This document shows positions 9,162 to 16,942 of a stretch of 52,821 bases of DNA, one piece after another (within the stretch, counting starts at the first letter, position 1; each line of letters opens with the position of its first letter). The notes below the pieces were generated by a model. It saw only the letters and a program-made list of their open reading frames with translations. It was not told the DNA's origin and did not search any database. Source of the stretch: Amylibacter marinus (GTDB lineage: Bacteria > Pseudomonadota > Alphaproteobacteria > Rhodobacterales > Rhodobacteraceae); assembly GCF_030160015.1 (NCBI RefSeq), contig NZ_BSNN01000009.1, positions 1 to 52,821 on the forward strand. Reading direction: 5' to 3'. The translations under genes and the position numbers were made by a program.

Positions 9162-9926
9162 TTAGTGGGGGGCGATGCGCAGGTGCACGCCGGCGTTTGT
9201 GAGGGTCTCTTGGATTTCGGGGGTAGGGGGGCGAGAGGTGATGACCTGCTCGAATGAATTGAGGTCTGCGAAATAGTGCAGGGCGGTGCGGGTGAATTTC
9301 TGGTGATCCACCAACAAACAGCTGCTGTGGGCGGCGGCCACCATCAGGCGCTTGGATTGGATCACCTCTTGGTCTTGGTGGAAACATTTGCTGCCGACAA
9401 TGGCGGATGAGGACACCAGCGCCAGATCAACGCGCAATTCGCGCAGGGCGGCCTCGGTCAGCAGGCCAAAAAATCCGTTGAATTTGCGTGAATAATTCCC
9501 GCCCAAGGTGATCAGGTTTATGCCATCCACCTGGGCCAGCTTGGTCACCACCGACAGGTTATTGGTGATCACCGTTAACGGACGGATTGTGGCGAGGTGA
9601 TCGGCCACCATGCCGGTGGTTGATCCATCATCCAACAGGATGCACATGCCCGGCTCTATCAAGGCGGCGGCGGCCTGTGCGATGCGCTGTTTATCCTGAA
9701 TGGCGCGCCGCTCGCGATAGCGAAAGCCGCTTTCGAATTGGGCGCTGGGTTCTATGGATGCGCCCCCGCGAATTTTGCGCAACAGGCCTGCGGATTCCAA
9801 TTCGTCTAGGTCGCGGTGGATTGTCATCTTGGACACCGAGAACGAGGCGGCCAGCTCTTCGACGCTGGCGCGGCTTTGCTCGACCAACAGATCAATGATG
9901 CGGTTTTTGCGTTCCTGAGCTTTCAT
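9162..9926 (-). CDS. DeoR/GlpR-family transcriptional repressor
   Basis: DeoR-family regulator of 254 residues from ATG 9926 (an ATG at 9944 adds six residues; neither has a strong ribosome site). The N-terminal winged helix-turn-helix spans about residues 5-58 (ERKNRIIDLLVEQ, VSKMTIHRDLDEL, LRKIRGGA). The rest is the DeoR sensor domain, recognised from LLDDGSTTGMVADHL, VITNNLSVV, LGGNYSRKFNGFFG and LVDHQKFTRTAL. Such domains sense phosphorylated sugars. It precedes ppc on the same strand, so it may couple anaplerotic flux to sugar metabolism. An AT-rich region with ATGTT/AACAT half-sites covers its promoter, which suggests autoregulation. Confidence 0.9.
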   Translation of the reverse strand: MKAQERKNRIIDLLVEQSRASVEELAASFSVSKMTIHRDLDELESAGLLRKIRGGASIEPSAQFESGFRYRERRAIQDKQRIAQAAAALIEPGMCILLDDGSTTGMVADHLATIRPLTVITNNLSVVTKLAQVDGINLITLGGNYSRKFNGFFGLLTEAALRELRVDLALVSSSAIVGSKCFHQDQEVIQSKRLMVAAAHSSCLLVDHQKFTRTALHYFADLNSFEQVITSRPPTPEIQETLTNAGVHLRIAPH

Positions 9927-9939
9927 GGGGATTGAATAT

Positions 9940-9994
9940 AACATTTCGCTGTGATTTTCAACATTTTGATGTTATTTTGTGAGATTTTTATGTT
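9940..9994. promoter_or_regulatory. Candidate operator of the DeoR-type repressor
   Basis: A dyad AACATTTTGATGTT at 9960-9973 (arms AACAT and ATGTT) is flanked by a further AACAT at 9940-9944 and ATGTT at 9990-9994. These lie at and just upstream of the repressor's start. DeoR proteins often bind several half-sites at their own promoters. The assignment is by position only. The remaining bases up to the sigma factor gene at 10236 show no gene. Confidence 0.5.
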
Positions 9995-10235
9995 CTTTTC
10001 GCGACTTAGCCCTGTCGACCTGCGTCATTTTTAGGGTTCAGCGGATCCTGAGGGCGGCATGTGCGCTGTAGGGTTTTGAAAATTTGGGGGATGATTCGGT
10101 TTGCGTTTGCACGATATCGTGATGAATGTGGGGAATGTCGTATAGATAGCCCCGCGGCGATAAAAATTGCCAAACCACCCGCTGATACGTACAGTCGATC
10201 CAATCCATAGCACAGACAGGCGCACGTATACATCC

Positions 10236-10778
10236 ATGGCACAGATACAGGACATCAATGAATGGATTGTGCGCACGGGTCTGGGCGATAGAAAAGCCTT
10301 TAACCTCTTATACGATGCCACCTCGGCGAAACTTTTTGGCGTGTGTCTACGTGTCTTAAATAATCGGGCCGAAGCAGAGGATGCATTGCAAGAGGCATTT
10401 ATTCGTATTTGGCAAAGGGCGGATCGCTTTGCCGCTAATGACTACAGCCCGATGACATGGTTGATCACCCTGACCCGCAATCTGGCCATAGACCGGCTAC
10501 GGGCCAGAAAGGCGCCAAGCGAAGATATCAGCGAGCGCGGCGATATTGCCGACACTGGCCCGACGCCAGAACAGGCCGCGCTGGATGCATCAGAGCGCGC
10601 CCGGATCGAGCAGTGTCTAGACGAACTAGACGACCCAAAGGCAGGTGCCGTGCGCGGGGCTTATCTGATGGGCGAAACATATGATGCGCTGGCGCAGAAA
10701 TACGGCGTGCCTGTGAATACGATGCGAACCTGGCTTCGGCGAAGCCTACTAAAGCTAAGAGAGTGTTTGATACGATGA
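10236..10778 (+). CDS. ECF sigma factor (SigK-like)
   Basis: RNA polymerase sigma factor of the extracytoplasmic-function class, 180 residues from ATG 10236; the in-frame extension to 10167 is not supported. Region 2 is clear (AFNLLYDATSAKLFGVCLRV, AEDALQEAFIRIWQRADRF, PMTWLITLTRNLAIDRLR) and region 4 lies at about residues 115-178 (DALAQKYGVPVNTMRTWLRR). The gene overlaps the anti-sigma gene by ATGA, the standard arrangement for a sigma/anti-sigma pair. The partner's RskA-like sequence and the nearby fasciclin gene suggest a SigK-type system that responds to a change at the membrane or in redox state. I could not derive a convincing shared promoter motif from the two upstream regions by eye. 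Confidence 0.92.
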   Translation: MAQIQDINEWIVRTGLGDRKAFNLLYDATSAKLFGVCLRVLNNRAEAEDALQEAFIRIWQRADRFAANDYSPMTWLITLTRNLAIDRLRARKAPSEDISERGDIADTGPTPEQAALDASERARIEQCLDELDDPKAGAVRGAYLMGETYDALAQKYGVPVNTMRTWLRRSLLKLRECLIR

Positions 10779-11467
10779 GCGTGGCGGACAAAAATGACCC
10801 AGACGACAATGCCCTAGCGGCGGAATATGCGCTGCATCTTCTGTCTGCGCAGGATCGCGCGGCATTCGAGACCCGGATGCGTGAGGATGCGGGGCTGCGT
10901 AAATTGGTGCGCGATTGGGACCATCATTTTCACCCGCTGTCTGATGATTTTGCGCCGACGACCCCCCCCGCGCGGCTAAAGGCATCGATCGATGCGGCCC
11001 TGTTTGCAGAAACCACAAAACCCAATACGTTTTCTGCGCTGTGGCGTTGGGTTCTGGGGGGGGGCGCAATGGCGGCCATTGCGGGGCTGTTTATTGTTCT
11101 GACGTTGTTTAATGACCCGTTAAGCATCACACCTACCCATAGCACCAGCATCAGTACCGCCGATCAATCCATCATCATCACGGCTGAATTTTCCGCAGAT
11201 CAGGGTGTTTTTGTGGTGCGCCGCCAGCAGGGCGCCCCCGCCGCGGGGCGTGATCACGAGATGTGGCTGATCCCCGAGGGCGCCCCGGTGCCTATCTCAT
11301 TGGGGGTTATTCCAGATACGGCCGAGGCGCGCATAGAAATCCCACAGGACCTGCGCCATCGGTTAACCGCAGCGGTGTTCGCGATCAGCGACGAGCCGCT
11401 GGGTGGGTCACCGACCGGTCAGGCCACAGGCCCGGTTTTGGCGGCGGGGCCGATCGAGATGCTATAG
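10775..11467 (+). CDS. RskA-like anti-sigma factor
   Basis: Membrane anti-sigma factor of 230 residues, starting at ATG 10775 inside the sigma factor stop. The cytoplasmic N-terminus (about 1-88) carries the sigma-binding segment with ALAAEYALHLLSAQDRAAFE, which is typical of the RskA/ChrR-like anti-sigma domain. One membrane segment lies at about 90-112. The periplasmic C-terminal domain (about 120-230) shows the RskA C-terminal pattern: GVFVVRRQQ, DHEMWLIPEGAPVPISLGVI and FAISDEPLGGSPTGQATGPV. In the known mycobacterial system RskA holds SigK at the membrane until it is released; the same topology is seen here. No zinc-binding HxxxCxxC motif is present, so it is not a ZAS-type anti-sigma factor. 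Confidence 0.9.
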   Translation: MSVADKNDPDDNALAAEYALHLLSAQDRAAFETRMREDAGLRKLVRDWDHHFHPLSDDFAPTTPPARLKASIDAALFAETTKPNTFSALWRWVLGGGAMAAIAGLFIVLTLFNDPLSITPTHSTSISTADQSIIITAEFSADQGVFVVRRQQGAPAAGRDHEMWLIPEGAPVPISLGVIPDTAEARIEIPQDLRHRLTAAVFAISDEPLGGSPTGQATGPVLAAGPIEML

Positions 11468-11700
11468 GGCGCGGTTAGGCGCCAGAAACATACCAATTTC
11501 TAGCCCGGTCTTTGGGGTGGATGGTAAGGGCCTGTCTGGTGCGACAGTGCCTAGATGTATTGGGCTGTGAAGCGCGCAGCCCGCCCACCATTGTTTATCC
11601 AGATTTCGCGGGCCCCAGCGGGGGATGATTCTGGGGGTTGGTGTTATTCTCGGGGTTAAATTCCATATATTATTAATAGAAATCAATGCGGTAGAAAATA

Positions 11701-11768
11701 ATTCAAAAAGAGTGAAACTTTTTTGAATGCGGATACGTGGTTTCATTATCTCCGGGCAAAAAGCCCGG
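11701..11768 (+). promoter_or_regulatory. Upstream region of the fasciclin gene with two inverted repeats
   Basis: The 323-bp gap 11468-11790 holds no believable gene. Near its end, ATTCAAAAAG (11701-11710) is inverted as CTTTTTTGAAT (11718-11728). The second arm overlaps TGAAAC, then 17 bp, then CGT, an ECF-like promoter spacing. A perfect hairpin, CCGGGC (11752-11757) and GCCCGG (11763-11768) with an A-rich loop, sits in the probable 5' untranslated leader, 22 bp before the start codon. Promoter use by the neighbouring sigma factor is inference. Confidence 0.4.
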
Positions 11769-11790
11769 CTGAAATCGAAAGGATATAACA

Positions 11791-12336
11791 ATGACTAAAT
11801 TCAACTTCCTTGGCACGGTTGCCGCGATCACACTTGCGGCTGGTGCTGCTTTTGCTGAAAACCCTATGGTTGGCGGTGCGGCGATGTATGAGGCCAAGAA
11901 TATTGTCGAAAACGCCGTTAACTCTGCGGATCACACAACATTGGTTGCTGCGGTAAAGGCGGCTGGTTTGGTAGATGTTTTGCAGTCCGCTGGCCCATTT
12001 ACGGTGTTTGCCCCGGTGAATGATGCCTTTGCTGCATTGCCAGAGGGCACGGTGGAAACCTTGCTAAAACCAGAAAACAAGGATACATTGACCAAGGTTC
12101 TAACCGCGCATGTCGTTGCTGGTGACATCACAGCCAAAGACATCATGAGCAACATCGGCGCAGATGGTTTTTACCACATGCAGACCGTTTCGGGCGATGC
12201 GCTCTCTGCCAAAGTAGATGGCAATGCGGTATACATTTTTGACGAAAGCGGTAATGCTGGTCGGGTGACGATTTCGGATGTAAACCAATCTAATGGTGTG
12301 ATCCACGTTGTAGACAAAGTGTTGTTGCCCAAATAA
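11791..12336 (+). CDS. Secreted fasciclin-domain protein
   Basis: Exported protein of 181 residues with a clear signal peptide (about residues 1-22, cut after AGAAFA) and one fasciclin (FAS1) domain covering about residues 35-180. The FAS1 landmarks are NAVNSADHTTLVAAVKAAGL, GPFTVFAPVNDAFAALP, LTKVLTAHVVAG and the H2-like ending NGVIHVVDKVLLPK. A good AAAGGATATAACA ribosome site precedes the start. It follows the sigma/anti-sigma pair and precedes msrB on the same strand. In mycobacteria SigK/RskA control the fasciclin proteins MPT70 and MPT83, which supports placing this gene in the neighbouring sigma factor's regulon. Its molecular role (adhesion or envelope) is unknown. Confidence 0.92.
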   Translation: MTKFNFLGTVAAITLAAGAAFAENPMVGGAAMYEAKNIVENAVNSADHTTLVAAVKAAGLVDVLQSAGPFTVFAPVNDAFAALPEGTVETLLKPENKDTLTKVLTAHVVAGDITAKDIMSNIGADGFYHMQTVSGDALSAKVDGNAVYIFDESGNAGRVTISDVNQSNGVIHVVDKVLLPK

Positions 12337-12410
12337 TTAGGTGGCTCCAGCCCCCAAGTGGCCTGTGTGATGGGCGATCAGGCAGGCCAATTTTGAACAA
12401 GGAGATTATT

Positions 12411-12875
12411 ATGAAACGTCGCGAATTTATCTATCTGGGCTCTGCTGCTGTATTTTCCAGCGGTGCCTCTGCGGTCTCTGCGGGTACGTTTGAAATCACG
12501 CGCAGCCCTGCGCAATGGCGCAAGATGTTGTCCGAGGCCGAGTATCTGGTCATGCGCGAAGAGAAGACCGAGCGCAAATTTTCCAGCCCCCTGAATACCG
12601 AAAAACGCGATGGGTTGTATCATTGTAGGGGGTGTGATCTGGCGTTATATTCATCGGATAAAAAATACGACAGCAAAACAGGCTGGCCCAGCTTTTGGGA
12701 TGTATTGGACAATGCAATTCGTACCAAAAATGACGATACATTGTTCACGCGGCGCACAGAATGCCATTGCCGCAGATGCGGTAGCCACTTGGGTCATATT
12801 TTTAACGATGGCCCAAGACCAACCGGCAAGCGCCACTGCCTAAATGGCGTAAGCTTGGTGTTTAAACCGGCATAA
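12411..12875 (+). CDS. msrB: Peptide-methionine (R)-S-oxide reductase, exported
   Basis: MsrB repairs oxidised methionine (R-sulfoxide) in proteins. It is 154 residues from ATG 12411, which has AAGGAG seven bases upstream; the first codons of a longer form are unlikely. The N-terminus MKRREFIYLGSAAVFSSGAS has a twin-arginine-like signal, so the enzyme is probably periplasmic. The catalytic cysteine is in KRHCLNGVSL near the C-terminus. Two CxxC pairs (CRGC and CRRC) form the structural zinc site. GWPSFWD and GSHLGHIFNDGP are also diagnostic. Its position after the sigma factor, anti-sigma factor and fasciclin gene points to envelope oxidative-stress repair. The reductant partner is not encoded here. 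Confidence 0.94.
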   Translation: MKRREFIYLGSAAVFSSGASAVSAGTFEITRSPAQWRKMLSEAEYLVMREEKTERKFSSPLNTEKRDGLYHCRGCDLALYSSDKKYDSKTGWPSFWDVLDNAIRTKNDDTLFTRRTECHCRRCGSHLGHIFNDGPRPTGKRHCLNGVSLVFKPA

Positions 12876-12935
12876 TGGCGCCTGAACTTTGCCCCTATGG
12901 CCGGATGCTGTAGGGGTTTATTAACATAATCACAG

Positions 12936-14315
12936 TTATTGGGGGTGTTGACGACCCCGATCCGCCAAAATATCCGCCATGCTGGCAATCAGATCCGCCT
13001 TTTTCATTGGCTTGCCTAGGTGGGAATCAAACCCCTTGCTTAGATACTCTTCGACCTGTTGTTTCATAGTATTGGCCGTCAGCGCACAAATCGGCACCCG
13101 CGGGGTCTTGTGGGTTTTTTCCAATTGGCGAATGGATTGGGTGGCCTCTATACCGCTGACCGCGGGCATATTGATATCCATGAACACAGCATCAAAGGCC
13201 CCGTCCTGATAGGCCTGAACAGCCTTGGCGCCATTATCCACCACGACAATATCCAAATCATAAGCCCCCAGCAGCTTTTGAAACACGATTTGGTTGGTGC
13301 GGTTGTCCTCTGCCAGCAAAATCCGCCACCGCTGTTGGTTTAATATTGATATCGCGCCTTCTAGAACCTTGGTCGTTTCTTTGGGCTTTGCCGAGATATG
13401 CACCGGCATTGTTACGCTAAATTGCGTGCCCTGGCCGACGGTGCTGTGCACAGAAATTGTACCGCCCAGCAAATCGCAGATCTGTTTGGAAATCGACAGG
13501 CCCAGCCCCGTGCCGCCATATTTGCGTGCGATCGAGGAATCAACCTGTGAAAATGGCTTGAATAGCCGATGCAGCCGATCCTCTGGGATGCCTTCTCCGG
13601 TATCTTTAACATCGATGGTCAACAGAAATTGGCCACCGCCCTGCTGGATCAGATCTACCAGAATTTGCACGCTGCCGGCAGTTGTAAATTTGATCGCATT
13701 TGAAACCAAATTCCCCACCACCTGCCGTAGCCGCGTCGCATCCCCCAATATCCATTGATCCACCTGTGCGCCCATGCGCAGAGCCAGCTCTAGGTTTTTT
13801 TCGCGCGCCTTGGGGGTGTAGAGCTGTTCCAAAGAGGCGAATAATTTGGCCAAGTGAACGGGCGCCTTTTCGATCTCCATTTGGCCTGCCTCGATCTTGG
13901 AAATGTCTAATATGTCATTCAACACAGACATCAGCATCTGCCCAGAGTCCGCTATAATGCCCAGCATTTTAGTTTGCTCGGCACTTATCGGGGTATCCAT
14001 CAGCGCCTCGGCCATGCCCAGCACCCCGTTTAGGGGGGTTCGGATTTCATGGCTCATGCTGGCCAGAAAAGTGCTCTTGGCGGTACTGGCGGCCCTAGCG
14101 GCCTGTAGGGCCACCCCTAAATCTTGGGTGCGGGCATTTACCAGCTCTTCTAGGTTTTCCGCCTGTTGTTGTAGTTTTTGGTTGGCCTCCCACAGCTCAC
14201 GGCTTTTGCTATCCAGCAGAGATTCGGCCTCTTGGCGTGCGCGGGTGGCGCGCTCGTACCTTCGGCGCGTTACGGTATCTGATTTGGGGGCAACGTTGGC
14301 AGGGGGTCTGTTCAC
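12936..14315 (-). CDS. Cytoplasmic hybrid histidine kinase paired with H-NOX
   Basis: Hybrid sensor kinase of 459 residues without membrane segments. The N-terminal 20-80 region is a probable coiled coil (RQEAESLLDSKSRELWEANQ and on). HisKA has phosphoacceptor H89 in SHEIRTPLNG. The ATPase domain shows GNLVSNAIKF, DTGEGIP and KYGGTGLGLSISKQI. A receiver domain spans about 330-455 with phosphoacceptor D380 in VFMDINMP. Its start codon overlaps the stop of the H-NOX gene by ATGA, so the two are translationally coupled. The kinase has no sensor domain of its own, so the H-NOX protein most likely supplies the signal, as in known HnoK systems where NO-bound H-NOX changes kinase activity. No downstream phosphotransfer protein or output regulator is next to it. 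Confidence 0.92.
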   Translation of the reverse strand: MNRPPANVAPKSDTVTRRRYERATRARQEAESLLDSKSRELWEANQKLQQQAENLEELVNARTQDLGVALQAARAASTAKSTFLASMSHEIRTPLNGVLGMAEALMDTPISAEQTKMLGIIADSGQMLMSVLNDILDISKIEAGQMEIEKAPVHLAKLFASLEQLYTPKAREKNLELALRMGAQVDQWILGDATRLRQVVGNLVSNAIKFTTAGSVQILVDLIQQGGGQFLLTIDVKDTGEGIPEDRLHRLFKPFSQVDSSIARKYGGTGLGLSISKQICDLLGGTISVHSTVGQGTQFSVTMPVHISAKPKETTKVLEGAISILNQQRWRILLAEDNRTNQIVFQKLLGAYDLDIVVVDNGAKAVQAYQDGAFDAVFMDINMPAVSGIEATQSIRQLEKTHKTPRVPICALTANTMKQQVEEYLSKGFDSHLGKPMKKADLIASMADILADRGRQHPQ

Positions 14316-14857
14316 TGGGCCATCACAATGTTAAAATCAGAATAGTATTTACCGTTTTCTGTCCGATCTTTGTGGGTGATGGTGGCGGGGGTGCCAAAAT
14401 GGTCGACACAGGCCTGTATCATGCCTAGGCAAAATGCCACCAAGGGGCGCTCTGATGAATAGATCATCATCAGCTCGCTGTCGCTGATCCTTTCGGTCTT
14501 AAAGCTGGGCAGCTCTGCCTCTGGGTACAGTTTGCGCACCTCTACGTGCACCTCGTTTTCGATGGATTCTAGCATGGTAAAGGCATCGTTTTTGCCGGCG
14601 AAAAACATCGGATAGCCATCGATAAATTTGGTAAACATCCACTGGCCAAATTTGGATTGCAAATCCTCTACCGGTGCATTCAGCGCCTGACCGAAGGCCT
14701 GAACCAGCGTCATCAGCTCGCCACAGGGATAATTGCCCACCGCGGTAAAGGCCCCGCCGGATTCCAGATCGCAAGAATCGATAATCTCATCGACCAACTC
14801 TTCGCCTGCAATTGATTCCGCCATTGCGATTAGCTCTACAAAGACAACACCTTTCAT
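14312..14857 (-). CDS. H-NOX heme nitric-oxide-binding sensor protein
   Basis: Stand-alone H-NOX protein of 181 residues, a soluble heme sensor of nitric oxide. The start at 14857 has GGAGG five bases upstream. The N-terminus MKGVVFVELIAMAE is typical. The proximal heme ligand is H104 in EVHVEVRKLYPEAELPSF, and the conserved proline that distorts the heme is P117. The heme-propionate motif YxSxR is present as Y133, S135, R137. The position five residues after R137, which is the oxygen-stabilising tyrosine in the Thermoanaerobacter protein, is F142 here. This predicts an NO-selective sensor that does not hold oxygen. It forms a two-gene operon with the hybrid kinase. Confidence 0.95.
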   Translation of the reverse strand: MKGVVFVELIAMAESIAGEELVDEIIDSCDLESGGAFTAVGNYPCGELMTLVQAFGQALNAPVEDLQSKFGQWMFTKFIDGYPMFFAGKNDAFTMLESIENEVHVEVRKLYPEAELPSFKTERISDSELMMIYSSERPLVAFCLGMIQACVDHFGTPATITHKDRTENGKYYSDFNIVMAQ

Positions 14858-14968
14858 ATCGGCCTCCATGATTCTAGACGCCCTGATTTTCATGAAATTT
14901 TGTAACCAAACCCTTAAATATATCCTAGGGTTGCATCATGGGTGTTGTCACATCCTTGGGGCGTATTT

Positions 14969-15889
14969 TCACCCCGACCCCATCGTTGCCAGAACCTCTT
15001 CCCAGAGGATATTCAATTTCGGCTTTTGGTTTTGCCGTGAACGATAGAGGCGGATTTCTAAGGGTACTGTGAAATCATCCCCCCCCGCCTGTGCAAGGGA
15101 TTTATCATTCAGCCCACCTTCGCAAACCTTCTGCGGTAGCCACCCCATCCCAAATCCCTCTTGGATCAGGGCCATGACTGAATTTGACAGCGCGTTCTGG
15201 CTGACCAATAGGGTCGAGGATGTGCCGCTGTGCACGGCCAAAATCTCGTCGACCACTGGGCGCAAAACAGAGGCAGATCCATAGGAAATAAGCGGCACCC
15301 GCGATTTGTCTGCATTGGGCAATTTAAACGTCGGCGCGCCCAATTGATTGGTTTTGGAAACGGGGATCAATACATCCTGTGCAACCGTTACATATTCGAA
15401 TTGGCCCTTGGAAATAGAGGACAGAAACCCCATCGAGGGATGCCAATAACACAGCATCAAATCACAGCTGTTTTGTTGCATTTTGCTGACGAATTTCCCC
15501 GCGGGCCAAGAGACGGAGTCCAGCTCTACGCTCAACATGCCGCGCTCTACAAAGGGCTCGATCAGGGTGCTGTGATAGGTGGTATACAGGGATTGGCTGG
15601 CGGCAATGCGCAGGATGTTTTCATCCTCTACCTCGATCACACGGCATTGCTCTAGCGTTTCTTCTAGGGAGGCCAGCATAGATTTGGAATGTTCAAGGAA
15701 CAGCGCCCCCGCAGGTGTAAGGCTTAGGGGCAGTGTATCGCGATTGATCAACCGCGCACCAACATAGGTTTCCAGTGCGCGAATGCGGCGAGAAAAGGCA
15801 GGTTGGCTAACATAGCGGTTCTCTGCCGCACGTGAAAAATTCTGGGTTGATGCCAGAGCAATAAAATCCTTGAGCCAGTTGATTTCCAA
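14969..15889 (-). CDS. LysR-family transcriptional regulator
   Basis: LysR-type regulator of 306 residues. The winged helix-turn-helix is in the first 60 residues (DFIALASTQNFSRAAENR, VSQPAFSRRIRALE, SLTPAGALFLEHS). The rest is the periplasmic-binding-like effector domain. It starts 10 bp after the last gene of the ABC operon on the same strand, so it is probably co-transcribed with the transporter and controls it, and perhaps also the divergent monooxygenase at 21748. The region between those promoters has LysR-type inverted repeats. The inducer is unknown. Confidence 0.93.
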   Translation of the reverse strand: MEINWLKDFIALASTQNFSRAAENRYVSQPAFSRRIRALETYVGARLINRDTLPLSLTPAGALFLEHSKSMLASLEETLEQCRVIEVEDENILRIAASQSLYTTYHSTLIEPFVERGMLSVELDSVSWPAGKFVSKMQQNSCDLMLCYWHPSMGFLSSISKGQFEYVTVAQDVLIPVSKTNQLGAPTFKLPNADKSRVPLISYGSASVLRPVVDEILAVHSGTSSTLLVSQNALSNSVMALIQEGFGMGWLPQKVCEGGLNDKSLAQAGGDDFTVPLEIRLYRSRQNQKPKLNILWEEVLATMGSG

Positions 15890-15898
15890 AACGTTGCC

Positions 15899-16942
15899 CT
15901 ACACCCAATCCAGCGCATCTATTCGCTTTTCCTCGACCGCATGGCAAGCCACGATTGATCCGTCGTCTTTCTGTAGCGGCATTGGTTTTTCCGCGGCGCA
16001 TCTGTTGTCCGCCAAGGGACAGCGCGAGGCAAAAGGACAACCCGCCGGCAGGTTGATCGGGGTGGGTATTTCGCCCTTTAGGCGGATGTGATTTGGGCGG
16101 TCATCTTTTAGCTGGGGCACCGCAGACAACAGCGCCTTGGTATAGGGGTGCTTGGGGTTAGAAAACAGGGTGCGCGTATCCGCCACCTCGCAGATTGATC
16201 CCAGATACAGCACGATCACCTTGGTGCCAAAATGCTCGACCACGCTTAGATCATGGGTGATGAACAGATAGGTCAGCCCATGGGCCTCTTGCATCTCTAG
16301 CATCAGGTTCAAGACCTGTGCCTGAATAGAAACATCCAGTGCTGATATCGGCTCGTCGGCCACGATAAATTCAGGATCCACCGTAAGGGCGCGCGCTATG
16401 GCGATGCGCTGGCGTTGCCCACCAGACAGCTCGTGCGCATAGCGCGCCGACCACGCAGGATCGATGCCCACAGATTTCATCACGGCAATGGCCTTGTCCT
16501 GTAGCTCGCCCTTTGACTTGCCGGGGTTATGATAGCGCAGCGGCTCGGCCAGGGTCTGTCCGATGGTCATGCGCGGGTTCAGCGATGCATAGGGGTTTTG
16601 GAATATCATCTGGATCTTCTTGCGCAGGGGCAACAGATCCTTGCCGCGCAGCCCATCTATGCGTGCGCCACCATAATGAATTTCGCCGTTGCTGGGGGAA
16701 ATCAGCCCCGCCACCATGCGCGCCACCGTCGATTTGCCGCATCCGCTTTCGCCAACCACACAGACGGCATCACCCTTGTTCACATCAAAGGTGATGTTGT
16801 TCACCGCATGCACCGCGCGGGTTTGGCGCGTGATTTTTCCACCCGAAAATTTCAGGCTCTCTAGCAGACCCTCATCAAGATCAAAACGTTTCTCAAGGCC
16901 GCGAACCCTAAGCAGCGGGCCTGTCTCTAAATCCCAGCTCAT
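15899..16942 (-). CDS. Peptide-type ABC transporter ATP-binding protein (OppF/DppF-like)
   Basis: Second ATPase of a five-component importer, 347 residues. Walker A is GESGCGKST, the signature is LSGGQRQRIAIARAL, and Walker B ends in FIVADEPISALD. The C-terminal oligopeptide/dipeptide extension has the cysteine-containing PAGCPFASRCPLADNRC segment, probably binding an iron-sulfur cluster as in DppD/DppF. The first 40 residues include an insertion (ESLKFSGGKITRQTRAVHAV) typical of the F subunit. The gene overlaps the upstream ATPase gene by ATGA. Confidence 0.93.
   Translation of the reverse strand: MSWDLETGPLLRVRGLEKRFDLDEGLLESLKFSGGKITRQTRAVHAVNNITFDVNKGDAVCVVGESGCGKSTVARMVAGLISPSNGEIHYGGARIDGLRGKDLLPLRKKIQMIFQNPYASLNPRMTIGQTLAEPLRYHNPGKSKGELQDKAIAVMKSVGIDPAWSARYAHELSGGQRQRIAIARALTVDPEFIVADEPISALDVSIQAQVLNLMLEMQEAHGLTYLFITHDLSVVEHFGTKVIVLYLGSICEVADTRTLFSNPKHPYTKALLSAVPQLKDDRPNHIRLKGEIPTPINLPAGCPFASRCPLADNRCAAEKPMPLQKDDGSIVACHAVEEKRIDALDWV

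Noticed and set aside
11462-11791. Open frame of 109 codons on the minus strand between rskA and the fasciclin gene
   Set aside because: It has no ribosome site and no protein-like composition, and it overlaps the probable fasciclin promoter and leader hairpin.
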